A DNA stretch of 14,930 bases from an uncultured Eubacteriales bacterium (GTDB lineage Bacteria; Bacillota; Clostridia; Oscillospirales; Oscillospiraceae), in assembly GCA_900540545.1 (NCBI GenBank), contig UQGJ01000067.1, positions 1 to 14,930 on the forward strand, written 5' to 3'. Below, piece after piece: positions 1 to 7,620 of the stretch (the stretch's first letter is position 1; each line of letters begins with the position of its first letter). A model generated the notes under the pieces. The model saw only the letters and a program-made list of their open reading frames with translations. It searched no databases and was not told where the DNA came from. Both the position numbers and the translations under genes were made by a program.

Positions 1-87
1 TCCAGGGCCGAAGCCCTGGTTTTCTTTCCGTCCTCTTTCTCAAACGAGAAAGAGGCCCCCCGCCGGGGGCGACGCCCCCGGCGGGGG
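1..87. repeat. Stem-loop-rich intergenic repeat, left copy
   Basis: Three perfect hairpins lie side by side. Arms 2-8 and 13-19 have a CGAA loop. Arms 32-41 (CCTCTTTCTC) and 46-55 have an AAAC loop. Arms 57-70 and 74-87 are 14 bp with a GAC loop. The block CCCTGGTTTTCTTTC at 14-28, followed by the CTTTCTC hairpin and then a C/G-rich stretch, recurs on the opposite strand near the right edge of the window (14787-14801 and the adjoining hairpin). This looks like one member of a dispersed non-coding repeat family. The first hairpin followed by a T-rich run could also terminate a gene lying to the left, outside the window. No coding sequence is seen here. Confidence 0.6.
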
Positions 88-148
88 ACGCTCCATCCCC
101 GTCTCCGCCCCATGGGCGGTCAACGTCGCCGCCAGAAAGGAGCCCCCC

Positions 149-1039
149 ATGGACTACATCCCCGCCAAGCACATCGTCCTGCGCACCAAGGACACCAGCT
201 GGTTCGGCACCGACCACACCATGAACATCTACCGGGGCTGCTGCCACGGGTGCATCTACTGCGACAGCCGCAGCGAGTGCTACCGCAACGACGATTTCGA
301 CACGGTGAAGGCCAAGGCCGACGCCCTGACCATCATCCGGGACGACCTCCAGCGGAAGATTCGGCCCGGCATCGTGGGCACGGGGGCCATGTCCGACCCC
401 TACAACCCCTTCGAGGCCCAGCTCTGCCTCACCCGGAACGCCCTGGCCCTGCTGGACGCCTACCAGTTCGGGGTGGCCATCGCCACCAAGAGCGACCTCA
501 TCACCCGGGACATCGACATCCTGAACTCCATCCGGGGCCACTCCCCCGTTCTGTGCAAGCTCACCGTCACCACCACCGACGACGCCCTGGCCGCCAAGCT
601 GGAGCCGGGCGCCCCCAGCCCCACCCGGCGGCTGAAGGCGGTGGAAACCCTGGCCGGGGCGGGCATCCCGGTGTGCATCCTGCTTATGCCCGTCCTCCCC
701 TTCCTGGAGGACAGCGAGGAAAACGTGCTGGCGGTGGTGGACCGGGCGGCGGAGGCCGGGGCCAAGTACATCTACCCCGCCTTCGGCATGACCCAGCGGG
801 ACCGGCAGCGGGCGTGGTACTACGACAAGCTGGACGAGCTGTTCCCCGGCCAGGGCCTGCGGGAGCGGAACGAGAAGGCCTTCGGCGGGCGCTATACCTG
901 CACCAGCCCCAGGGCCAAGCGCCTGTGGGCGGCCTTCACCCAGCGCTGCCAGGAAAAGGGCATCTTATACGACATGCGCCACATCGTCTCCAGCTATCAA
1001 AAGGGCTACGGGGACCGGCAGTTGAGCTTTTTCGATTAA
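149..1039 (+). CDS. SPL-type radical SAM protein (SplB-like family)
   Basis: The 296-aa product has the radical SAM cluster motif C-x3-C-x2-C at residues 31-38 (RGCCHGCIYC), which would ligate a 4Fe-4S cluster used to cleave S-adenosylmethionine. The GAMSDPYNP stretch near residue 80 and a following TKSDLITRDIDIL segment are typical of the spore-photoproduct-lyase-like branch (COG1533). True SplB repairs the spore photoproduct in DNA. Most members of this broader branch, probably including this one, have no known substrate. The ATG is preceded by AAAGGAG at a good distance, which fixes the start; an overlapping ATG at 112 in another frame is a shadow. The gene appears monocistronic, ending in a bidirectional terminator shared with the convergent neighbour. 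It is cytosolic: no signal peptide or membrane segment is seen. The family call is firm and the reaction unknown. Confidence 0.9.
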   Translation: MDYIPAKHIVLRTKDTSWFGTDHTMNIYRGCCHGCIYCDSRSECYRNDDFDTVKAKADALTIIRDDLQRKIRPGIVGTGAMSDPYNPFEAQLCLTRNALALLDAYQFGVAIATKSDLITRDIDILNSIRGHSPVLCKLTVTTTDDALAAKLEPGAPSPTRRLKAVETLAGAGIPVCILLMPVLPFLEDSEENVLAVVDRAAEAGAKYIYPAFGMTQRDRQRAWYYDKLDELFPGQGLRERNEKAFGGRYTCTSPRAKRLWAAFTQRCQEKGILYDMRHIVSSYQKGYGDRQLSFFD

Positions 1040-1068
1040 AAAATGGGCGGCATCATGCCGCCCATTTT
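1040..1068. terminator. Bidirectional intrinsic terminator between convergent genes
   Basis: A perfect 12-bp stem (AAAATGGGCGGC, 1040-1051, with 1057-1068) encloses a 5-nt loop. The A-rich left flank and T-rich right arm supply a U tract on both transcripts. It starts directly after the stop codon of the radical SAM gene and lies 3 nt beyond the stop of the minus-strand gene, so it can end both. Confidence 0.85.
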
Positions 1069-1071
1069 GCC

Positions 1072-1500
1072 TTACAGGAACTTTTTCATCTGCTCGATAT
1101 TGGCCTCTTCGGTTTTTAGGAGCTTTTCGGCCAGGGCTTTCACCTTGCCGTCGCCCTGGGCGTAGTCGTGGAGGTGGCGCAGACTTTTGGTCATGCCCAT
1201 GGTGTTGCCCTGGATCATCATCTCCGCGATCTTCTCCCCGCTGGGGTCCATGGCGGTCTGCATTTTCGCGCTGACGCGGGAGCTCAGCTTCGCCATGGTC
1301 CCCAGCTCCTTGGGCCGCTTGCCGTGGGACTCCAGCAGCTCGGCGGACGCCTCCATCATCCTGTCGTATTCCGTCATCTGCTGCTTCAGGGCGTCCCGGA
1401 GCTTGGGCTCTCTGGCCCCATCCAGAACGGTCAGGATGCCGTAGCGCCCCATCTCCGCCGCCTTGTGGATATAATCCAGCAGTTCGCCGTCTTTCATCAT
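1072..1500 (-). CDS. Small all-helical, ferritin-like protein of unknown function
   Basis: The 142-aa product has no signal peptide or membrane segment. It is rich in Met, Glu, Lys and Leu and reads as four amphipathic helices: roughly residues 4-25, 29-60, 66-98 and 112-142. Acidic and His residues placed as in ferritin-like bundles include the EYD around 44-46, H107 and H109 in RHLHDYAQ, and the TEEANIEQM near the C terminus. I do not recognise an exact family; a ferritin-like or DUF2383-like helical bundle is the best guess, and metal binding is only an inference. Two ATG codons stand in tandem (1498-1500 and 1495-1497). The first is better spaced from the GGAGG at 1510-1514. It is convergent with the radical SAM gene and divergent from the ABC-F gene. 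Confidence 0.75.
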   Translation of the reverse strand: MMKDGELLDYIHKAAEMGRYGILTVLDGAREPKLRDALKQQMTEYDRMMEASAELLESHGKRPKELGTMAKLSSRVSAKMQTAMDPSGEKIAEMMIQGNTMGMTKSLRHLHDYAQGDGKVKALAEKLLKTEEANIEQMKKFL

Positions 1501-1540
1501 ATCTAATCGCCTCCAATGATAGCATTCCCCCGCCAGGCGC

Positions 1541-1569
1541 TTTTCATTTGCGGCGGTTTCGTGTATACT
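1541..1569 (+). promoter_or_regulatory. Candidate sigma-A promoter of the ABC-F operon
   Basis: A TATACT -10 box at 1564-1569 is preceded, 17 nt upstream, by a weak -35 box TTTTCA at 1541-1546. Transcription would start near 1576, just before the GAGGAAA ribosome binding site at 1582-1588, giving a very short leader. This is the only reasonable promoter in the 92-nt divergent gap, but the -35 match is poor. Confidence 0.4.
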
Positions 1570-1592
1570 GTTCGGGAAAGCGAGGAAATGGT

Positions 1593-3380
1593 ATGTTGCT
1601 GTCTGCGGAACATTTGACGAAAATTTACGGCACCCGCGAGGTGCTGGACGACGTGTCCCTCTACCTGGACGCGGGGCAGAAGCTGGGGGTCATCGGGGTC
1701 AACGGCACGGGCAAGTCCACCCTGCTGCGCATCCTGGCCGGGGCGGAGGAGCCGGACAGCGGCGCGGTCCGGCGGGACCCCAACGTGCGGCTGGAATACC
1801 TGCCCCAGGCCCCGGCCTTCCAGGGGGAGAACACGGTGCTGGAGCAGGTCTTCGCCGGTCTCTCCGCCGAGGCGCGGACCCTGGCGGAGTACGAGGCCAA
1901 GACCATCCTCACCCAGCTGGGCCTCACCGACTTCGACGCCAGGGTGGGGACCCTCTCCGGCGGGCAGCGCAAGCGGGTGGCCCTGTGCTCCGCCCTGGTC
2001 CACGACTGCGACGTGCTGATTCTGGACGAGCCCACCAACCACCTGGACAGCGGGATGGTGGCCTGGCTGGAGGACTACCTCCGGCAGTTCCGGGGCGCCC
2101 TGGTGATGGTCACCCACGACCGCTACTTCCTGGAGCGGGTGGTGGGCCGGATGGCCGAGGTGGAGGACGGCAAGCTCTCCTTCTACGAGGGCAACTACGC
2201 CAAATACCTGGAGCGCAAGGCCCAGCGGGAGGAGATGGAGGCCGCCGGCGAGCGCAAGCGGCAGTCCATCCTCCGCCGGGAGTACCAGTGGGTCATGCAG
2301 GGCCCCACCGCCCGGGGCACCAAGAGCCGGGAGCGGCTGGAGCGGTACGAGGCCCTGAAAAACCAGACCGGGCCGGAGCAGAAGGCGGGCATGGAGCTGA
2401 CGGCGGTGTCCAGCCGCCTGGGCAAAAAGACGGTGGAGATGCTGGGCGTGTGCAAGTCCTTCGGAGACCAGACGGTCCTGCGGGACTTCGACCTCCGGCT
2501 GCTGCGGGACGACCGCATCGGCATCGTGGGGCGCAACGGCAGCGGCAAGTCCACCCTGCTGAACCTGCTGGCGGGCCGTCTGGCCCCCGACGCCGGGACC
2601 ATCGACGTGGGCGAGACGGTGAAGGTGGGCTACTTCTGCCAGGAGAACCCGCCCATGGACCCGGAGGCGCGGGTCATCGACTACGTCAAGCACATCGGCA
2701 ACGCCATCGAGACCACCGAGGGGGTGGTCTCAGCCAGCCAGCTTCTGGAGCAGTTCCTCTTTCCCAAGGACGCCCAATGGGCCCCCATCGGCAAGCTCTC
2801 CGGCGGTGAAAAGCGGCGGCTCTTCCTGCTGTCCATCTTGGCCGCCGCCCCCAACGTGCTGCTCCTGGACGAGCCCACCAACGACCTGGACATCCAGACC
2901 CTGACCATCCTGGAGGACTATCTGGAGACCTTCCCCGGCGCGGTCATCGCCGTGTCTCACGACCGCTATTTCCTGGACAAGGTGGCCCGGCGCATCTTCG
3001 AGGTGGAGGGCGGCGGCGGGGTCACGGAGTACGTGGGCAACTACACCGACTACCTGTCCGCCCGGAAGCCCGACGGCCCGGAGAAGCCGCAAAAGCCCAA
3101 CCAGCCCCGGCAGGCCAAGCCCACGGGGCCGAAAAAGCTGAAATTCAGCTACAAGGAACAGCGGGAGTATGAGACCATCGACGGCGACATCGCCGCCCTG
3201 GAGGCGGAGCTGGAAGCCGTCCGGGCCGAGCAGGGTGCCAAGGCCAGCGACTATACCGCCCTGCTGGAACTGCAGGAGCGGGAGTCCCTGCTTAACGCCG
3301 CCCTGGAGGAGAAAATGGAGCGCTGGGTCTACCTCAACGACCTGGCGGAACGCATCGAAGGGGGCGGCCAGTATGAGTGA
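1593..3380 (+). CDS. ABC-F family ATPase (Uup-like, duplicated ATP-binding cassette)
   Basis: The 595-aa cytosolic protein has two ATP-binding cassettes and no transmembrane segments, as in the ABC-F class that acts on ribosomes or translation rather than in transport. Cassette 1 has Walker A GVNGTGKST at 35-43, signature LSGGQ at 121-125 and Walker B LILDEP with TNHLD to about 152. Cassette 2 has GRNGSGKST at 313-321, LSGGE at 402-406 and LLLDEPTNDLD ending at 433. The region between them is the ABC-F linker, and about 514-592 is a charged coiled-coil C-terminal domain as in Uup. I chose ATG 1593, not an in-frame TTG at 1548, because GAGGAAA lies just upstream and the protein then begins directly with the cassette (MLLSAEHLTKIYG). 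All nucleotide-binding motifs are intact. It overlaps the next gene by 8 nt. Some ABC-F proteins give resistance to ribosome-targeting antibiotics; nothing here shows that role. Confidence 0.93.
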   Translation: MLLSAEHLTKIYGTREVLDDVSLYLDAGQKLGVIGVNGTGKSTLLRILAGAEEPDSGAVRRDPNVRLEYLPQAPAFQGENTVLEQVFAGLSAEARTLAEYEAKTILTQLGLTDFDARVGTLSGGQRKRVALCSALVHDCDVLILDEPTNHLDSGMVAWLEDYLRQFRGALVMVTHDRYFLERVVGRMAEVEDGKLSFYEGNYAKYLERKAQREEMEAAGERKRQSILRREYQWVMQGPTARGTKSRERLERYEALKNQTGPEQKAGMELTAVSSRLGKKTVEMLGVCKSFGDQTVLRDFDLRLLRDDRIGIVGRNGSGKSTLLNLLAGRLAPDAGTIDVGETVKVGYFCQENPPMDPEARVIDYVKHIGNAIETTEGVVSASQLLEQFLFPKDAQWAPIGKLSGGEKRRLFLLSILAAAPNVLLLDEPTNDLDIQTLTILEDYLETFPGAVIAVSHDRYFLDKVARRIFEVEGGGGVTEYVGNYTDYLSARKPDGPEKPQKPNQPRQAKPTGPKKLKFSYKEQREYETIDGDIAALEAELEAVRAEQGAKASDYTALLELQERESLLNAALEEKMERWVYLNDLAERIEGGGQYE

Positions 3381-4119
3381 GTTCATCGACCTGACGCCGG
3401 AAACCCTGGCGGATGAGCATCTCTGCTGTATCATCCGCAGCAAAAAGCCCTATCCTGGGGTGGAGGCCAAGCGGCAGTGGCTGGCGGACCGGCTCCGGGA
3501 GGGCCACGTCTTTCGGAAGCTGGACGAAAAGGCCACGGTCTTCATCGAGTACGCCCCCCTGGAGACGGCCTGGGTCCCCGTCACCGGCGACAACTACCTC
3601 TATCTGTACTGCCTCTGGGTGGACGGCAGCCACAAGGGGCACGGGTACGGCCGCGCGCTGATGGAGTCCTGCCTGGCCGACGCCAGGGCCCAGGGGAAGT
3701 CCGGGGTCTGTATGCTGGGGGCAAAAAAGCAGAAGTCCTGGCTCTCCGACCAGGACTTCGCCAAGAAGTTCGGTTTTGAAGCGGTGGACACCGACGGGGA
3801 CGGCTACGAACTGCTGGCCCTGTCCCTGGACGGCGCCGTCCCCCGGTTCACGGAGTCCGCCAAACGGCGGGCCATCGACAGCGAGATACTGACCGTCTAC
3901 TACGACATGCAGTGCCCCTATATCTGCCGGGCCGTGGACCGGGTCCGGGACTACTGCGAGGCCAACCACGTCCCCCTGTCCCTGGTGCGGGTGGAATCGC
4001 TGGAACAGGCCAAGTCGCTGCCCTGCGTCTTCAACAATTGGGCGGTGTTCTACCGGGGGAAGTTCGAGACGGTGAATCTGCTGGACGAAGCCTACTTAAA
4101 GCGGATTCTGAAAAAGTGA
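3373..4119 (+). CDS. GNAT acetyltransferase with YoaP-type C-terminal domain
   Basis: The 248-aa product has two halves. Residues 1-150 are a GNAT N-acetyltransferase domain with the acetyl-CoA loop GSHKGHGYGRAL at 85-96 after a YLYCLWV strand. Residues 170-248 contain a CPYIC motif at 181-185 after a beta-strand, then LPCVFNNWAVFYRGKF at 216-231, the conserved block of the YoaP-like domain. A strand, C-P-x-x-C, helix layout followed by a conserved Pro before strands resembles a thioredoxin fold; that comparison is my inference. The start ATG 3373 lies inside the end of the ABC-F gene, so the two are probably translationally coupled. An upstream in-frame start at 3169 would only read the ABC-F gene out of frame. 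The substrate is unknown; protein or small-molecule amines are typical for GNAT enzymes. Confidence 0.87.
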   Translation: MSEFIDLTPETLADEHLCCIIRSKKPYPGVEAKRQWLADRLREGHVFRKLDEKATVFIEYAPLETAWVPVTGDNYLYLYCLWVDGSHKGHGYGRALMESCLADARAQGKSGVCMLGAKKQKSWLSDQDFAKKFGFEAVDTDGDGYELLALSLDGAVPRFTESAKRRAIDSEILTVYYDMQCPYICRAVDRVRDYCEANHVPLSLVRVESLEQAKSLPCVFNNWAVFYRGKFETVNLLDEAYLKRILKK

Positions 4120-4137
4120 GCCGCCGGTACCGGCGGC
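4120..4137. repeat. 18-bp perfect palindrome in the intergenic gap
   Basis: GCCGCCGGTACCGGCGGC reads the same on both strands. It begins on the base after the stop codon of the acetyltransferase gene and ends directly before the AAGGAGG ribosome binding site of the next gene. In RNA it could fold into a short GC-rich hairpin that limits read-through, shields a 3' end, or tunes access to the ribosome binding site. In DNA it could be an operator. No T run follows, so it is not a standard terminator. Confidence 0.55.
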
Positions 4138-4149
4138 AAGGAGGGCCAT

Positions 4150-4872
4150 ATGAACTGGGAGCCATGGACCGGCTGTTACAAGGTCAGCGACGGCTGCGAG
4201 CACTGTTACTTTTACGGGCCGGGTGCAAAGCGGTTTGGCCAAAACACCGTGGTCAAGACGGACAAATTCGACTGGCCCATTCGGAAGAACGCCAAGGGCG
4301 AGTACAACATCAAAGGCGGTAAGATCCTGGCCACCTGCTTTGCCACCGACTTCTTCCTCCCCGAGGCCGACCCGTGGCGCGGGGAGATTTGGGCCATGAT
4401 CAAACAGCGGCAGGACATCGATTTTCTGATTTTGACCAAGCGCATCGACCGGTTCCCGGTCTCCCTCCCCCCGGATTGGGGCGACGGCTACGACAACGTG
4501 AACATCGGCTGTACGGTGGAGACCCAGGCCCTGGCCGACCAGCGGCTCCCCCTCTTCCTGTCCTATCCCATCAAGCGGCGCTTCATCGCCTGCGCGCCGT
4601 TGCTGGAGGCCATCGACCTGGTCCCCTACCTCCACGGCGTGGACCACGTCACCACCGGGGGCGAGACGGGGCGGGAGGCCCGCGTATGCGACTGCGATTG
4701 GGTCCTCCGCATCCGGGAGCAGTGCGCCCGGGCAAACGTCACGTTCTGGTTCAAAAATACGGGCACCTTCTTCCGTCGGGACGGCGTGGTGGAAAAAATC
4801 AACCCCTTCCAGCAGGGCCGCGCCGCCCGGGACCTCGGCATCGACATTTCCGACGGAAAACCGCTCTTCTGA
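4150..4872 (+). CDS. DUF5131 (phage Gp37/Gp68-like) family protein
   Basis: The 240-aa product starts MNWEPWTGCYKVSDGCEHCY, with three cysteines spaced C9-x6-C16-x2-C19. This is the signature of the DUF5131 / Gp37-Gp68 family, which is found in phages and bacteria. The cysteine cluster followed by an aromatic residue resembles radical SAM cluster sites of the SPL type, so an iron-sulfur, SAM-dependent reaction is plausible but unproven. Later family-like segments are LATCFATDFF, LILTKRIDR, NVNIGCTVE and VTTGGETGREARVCDCDWV (residues roughly 55-185). Length is normal for the family and the gene is complete. AAGGAGG lies 5 nt before the ATG. It follows the acetyltransferase gene by 30 nt and is probably the last gene of that operon. 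Family assignment is good; function is unknown. Confidence 0.85.
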   Translation: MNWEPWTGCYKVSDGCEHCYFYGPGAKRFGQNTVVKTDKFDWPIRKNAKGEYNIKGGKILATCFATDFFLPEADPWRGEIWAMIKQRQDIDFLILTKRIDRFPVSLPPDWGDGYDNVNIGCTVETQALADQRLPLFLSYPIKRRFIACAPLLEAIDLVPYLHGVDHVTTGGETGREARVCDCDWVLRIREQCARANVTFWFKNTGTFFRRDGVVEKINPFQQGRAARDLGIDISDGKPLF

Positions 4873-4884
4873 CCTCCGCCATAG

Positions 4885-4927
4885 ACAACCCCTGGCCTCT
4901 CCCGCTTTGGGAGAGGCCAGGGGTTGT
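4885..4927. terminator. Perfect 19-bp hairpin between convergent operons
   Basis: Arms 4885-4903 and 4909-4927 are fully complementary around a GCTTT loop. It sits 12 nt past the DUF5131 stop and 4 nt past the end of the last propeller gene on the minus strand. Neither side has a run of T, so it does not match a textbook intrinsic terminator. It may still end both transcripts, assist Rho, or protect 3' ends. Confidence 0.6.
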
Positions 4928-4931
4928 GCGT

Positions 4932-6242
4932 TCAGCTCCAGGTCCGCACCGACTCCATGATTTGGAGGATGTCGGTCCTGGTCCAGGTGGTTTTGTCCGT
5001 GGAGACGTAAAGGGCGGCGGTGTTTTCGTCCTCCTGCACTTGGGCATACCACGCGCCGTTATAGTACCCCACCCCCACCACCTGGCGACCGAAGTCATAA
5101 GAGCCTGTGAGGTTGAAGCTCTCGTCGGCAAAGCACACCCTGGTATTAGTGGGGTCGGCCCAGACGCCGCCGGCAGAACCCATGATACTGTGGCTGCTCT
5201 CAAAGACCCGCTGACAGGTGATATATTCACGCCCCGTCCACTGGGCCCGGACGACCAGGACCGTCGCCCAAAGATTAACGTTTTCCGGCAGGGCCGGCCG
5301 CAGGTAGGTCCCCCGCAGGTTCTGCCAGTGGACCCCGTCGGTGGAGGCGTACAGCTCCGTGTTGTCCCGGTCCAGCACCAGGAAGGTCCTGCCGTTATAG
5401 GGCAGCAGCTCGCAGCTTCCGCCCCAGGGGGCATCGGGGACGCGGGCGTAGTGGAGGCCGTCATAGCTGTAAACGATGTCGCTGTGCCATCGGTAATCCT
5501 CCCAACCGTTCCCCACGTAGCGCCGGCCCAGGGTCACGGCGCCGTCGGTGGTCGTTTGGGCCAGATGGATGGGCCGGTAGTCGGCCAGGTTGTCCAGCAC
5601 CCACTCCAGCGACGAGGTGGGGTAGGCGATGGTGTAGACCGGATAGATGCCGTCGGCCAGGTCGCCGACCTCCACCACTACCGTGTCGTTGGGGCCGGGG
5701 TACGCCTTCACGTCGCCCTGGTACAATTTCATATCCTTGAGGGCCTCCCGAAAGGCGGGCAGCTCCACGGCCCGGCCGCTGTTGTCCGTCCGGGACAGCC
5801 ACAGGGACCCGCCCTCGCCCAGCTCAAAGTGGTAACCGCCCAGCTCCGCCATGCCCAGGGGCACGTCGGCCACCGGCTGGTCGTGGTCCACCTTGGACCA
5901 GTGGACGCCGTCGTCCGAGACATACTCCTGGCAGTACTGCCCCTCGTAGTTTCGGTAGCCCATCCAGAACTTTCCTCCGGCGTAATAACCCCGGTGGGCA
6001 AACTGAAATCCCTCCGGCGTCTCCCCCAAAAGCCAGTTCACCCCGTCGGTAGTGTAGACCAATTCCCGCTCGTACATGTTGGTGTCCCGGTCCAGCCGGT
6101 CCGTGAGCCGAACCCCCGCCGTGACGGTCCCGTTGGACCCAATGACCCCGATCTCCCCCCGGCTCCCCGCCGCCAGGGCAGTGGCGGCCAGGAGAAGGGT
6201 CAGCGCCACGGCCAGCAGCGGGAGGCGAACGTACCGTTTCAT
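4932..6242 (-). CDS. Secreted Asp-box repeat (beta-propeller-like) paralog F
   Basis: The 436-aa product has a Sec signal peptide (MKRYVRLPLL start, hydrophobic core, likely cut after ALA at 24). Asp-box-like motifs occur at TTDGVNW 64-70, SDDGVHW 109-115, SSLEW ending 214, SYDGLHY 259-265, STDGVHW 300-306 and STDKTTW 414-420. Such evenly repeated motifs mark turns between beta-propeller blades. LLPYNGRTFLVLD (279-291), WTGREYITC (335-343) and SYDFGRQVVGVGYYNGAWYA (381-400) are shared closely with E and D. No sialidase arginine/RIP motif, membrane anchor or sortase signal is seen, so a free extracellular binding protein is more likely than an enzyme. ATG 6242 is chosen because it begins the signal peptide and follows AAAGGGG; the longer open frame upstream only reads gene E out of frame. 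Last gene of the array; function unknown. Confidence 0.88.
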   Translation of the reverse strand: MKRYVRLPLLAVALTLLLAATALAAGSRGEIGVIGSNGTVTAGVRLTDRLDRDTNMYERELVYTTDGVNWLLGETPEGFQFAHRGYYAGGKFWMGYRNYEGQYCQEYVSDDGVHWSKVDHDQPVADVPLGMAELGGYHFELGEGGSLWLSRTDNSGRAVELPAFREALKDMKLYQGDVKAYPGPNDTVVVEVGDLADGIYPVYTIAYPTSSLEWVLDNLADYRPIHLAQTTTDGAVTLGRRYVGNGWEDYRWHSDIVYSYDGLHYARVPDAPWGGSCELLPYNGRTFLVLDRDNTELYASTDGVHWQNLRGTYLRPALPENVNLWATVLVVRAQWTGREYITCQRVFESSHSIMGSAGGVWADPTNTRVCFADESFNLTGSYDFGRQVVGVGYYNGAWYAQVQEDENTAALYVSTDKTTWTRTDILQIMESVRTWS

Positions 6243-6258
6243 CGTCCTATCCCCTTTC

Positions 6259-7605
6259 TTATCCCAGGCGGTCCACCGACTCCATGATTTGGATGAGGTC
6301 GGTCTTGGTCCAGGTCTGCTTGTCTCTGGAGACGTACAGGGCGGTGGGGCCGTCGTCATCGTATCCCCGCTCGGACATGACCTCGTCTTCCTTCACCTTG
6401 GCATACCATGCGCCGTTATAGTACCCCACCCCCACCACCTGGCGGCCGAAGTCGTAGGAGCCGGTGAGGTTGAAGTTCTCGTCGGCGAAGCACACCTTGG
6501 TGCTGATGGGGTCGTACCACCAGCCGCCATTGGTGCCCACCATGCCGTGGACGACCTCAGCGGCCCGCTGGCAGGTGATATACTCCGTCCCCGTCCACTG
6601 CATCCGGGCCTGCATCAAAGTGCTCGACCGGTCCACCTCCTCCGGCAGGGCAGGGCACAGATAGGTGCCCATCAGATTCCGCCAGTGGACCCCGTCCTCG
6701 GACGCATAGACCGCCGCGTTGCCGTGGTCCAGGACCACAAAGGTCCTGCCATTATAGGGCAGCAGCTCGCAGCCGCCGCCCCATGGGGCGTCAGGGACTT
6801 GGGCGTAGTGGAGGCCGTCGTAGCTGTACACGATGTCCTGGGTGTAGTCGATGTCGCCTCCCCCTACCCTCCGCTGGCCCACGGTCACGGAGCCGTTGGT
6901 GGTCTTGGCCGTAAAGTCGATCCATCCGTACTGGGCCTGGTTTTCCATCACCCATTCCAGAGACGAGATGGAATAGGCCGCGGTATACTGGCGATCGTTC
7001 CCCCAAGCGTAGACCTCCAGGACGACGGTCTCATTGGGGCCATAGTAGGCTTTGAGATAGCGGAACTTGTTTTCGGTCTTTGCCTGGGCCTCCCGGAAGG
7101 CCGGGATTTCCGCCGCCATCATGCTGTTGTCCTGGTGGGTCATCCACAGGGACCCGCCCTCCCCCAGCTCAAAGTGGTAGTTCCCCAGGTCGGCCATGCC
7201 GTCGGGGCGGTCGGCCACCGGCTGGTCGTTGGTCACCTTGGACCAGTGGATGCCATCCTCCGAGACAAACGCCTGGGAACCCGGCATCATATAATCCTCG
7301 GCGCAGATCCAAAACTTTCCCCCGGCGTAATAGCTGCGGGCGGAATACCAAAACTCCTCCGGGGCTTGGCCCAAAAGCCAGTTCACCCCGTCGGTGGTGT
7401 AGACCAACTCCCGCTTGGTGCTCGCGTTAGCGACCGGCCCCACTTGGGTCCCGGCAGGGACCGCAACGGTCCGGATACCCGCCGTGACCGTCCCGTTGGA
7501 GCCGATGACCTCGATTTCCCCATTGCTCCCCGCCGCCAGGGCGGTGGCGGACAGCAGGAGGACGAAGGCCAGGGCCAACAGCGGGAGGCGTAAATACTTC
7601 TTCAT
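6259..7605 (-). CDS. Secreted Asp-box repeat (beta-propeller-like) paralog E
   Basis: The 448-aa product is the closest relative of F over its whole length. The signal peptide is MKKYLRLPLLALAFVLLLSA and onward, cut near ALA 24. Asp-box-like motifs lie at TTDGVNW 70-76, SEDGIHW 115-121, SSLEW ending 218, SYDGLHY 261-267, SEDGVHW 302-308 and SRDKQTW 426-432. An acidic insertion with EDEVMSERGYDDDGP (about 406-420) separates the last strand from the final motif and is missing in F. ATG 7605 has GGAAAGG 9 nt upstream. An in-frame GTG at 7614 would sit directly on that site and is unlikely. It begins 15 nt after the stop of D. Predicted to be exported and unanchored; no catalytic signature is recognised. 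Confidence 0.88.
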   Translation of the reverse strand: MKKYLRLPLLALAFVLLLSATALAAGSNGEIEVIGSNGTVTAGIRTVAVPAGTQVGPVANASTKRELVYTTDGVNWLLGQAPEEFWYSARSYYAGGKFWICAEDYMMPGSQAFVSEDGIHWSKVTNDQPVADRPDGMADLGNYHFELGEGGSLWMTHQDNSMMAAEIPAFREAQAKTENKFRYLKAYYGPNETVVLEVYAWGNDRQYTAAYSISSLEWVMENQAQYGWIDFTAKTTNGSVTVGQRRVGGGDIDYTQDIVYSYDGLHYAQVPDAPWGGGCELLPYNGRTFVVLDHGNAAVYASEDGVHWRNLMGTYLCPALPEEVDRSSTLMQARMQWTGTEYITCQRAAEVVHGMVGTNGGWWYDPISTKVCFADENFNLTGSYDFGRQVVGVGYYNGAWYAKVKEDEVMSERGYDDDGPTALYVSRDKQTWTKTDLIQIMESVDRLG

Positions 7606-7620
7606 CCTTTTCACCCTTTC

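Noticed and set aside
112..1119. 335-codon plus-strand frame overlapping the radical SAM gene
   Set aside because: It is an out-of-frame reading; the frame starting at 149 holds the C-x3-C-x2-C motif and a proper ribosome binding site.
1516..1524. Extended -10-like element (TGC followed by TATCAT) on the minus strand before the small helical protein gene
   Set aside because: Transcription from it would start at about 1509, on top of or beyond the ribosome binding site at 1510-1514, so it cannot serve that gene; no matching -35 box is seen.
1503..2693. 396-codon minus-strand open frame opposite the ABC-F gene
   Set aside because: The plus strand encodes complete Walker A, signature and Walker B motifs twice; the antisense product has no recognisable domain.
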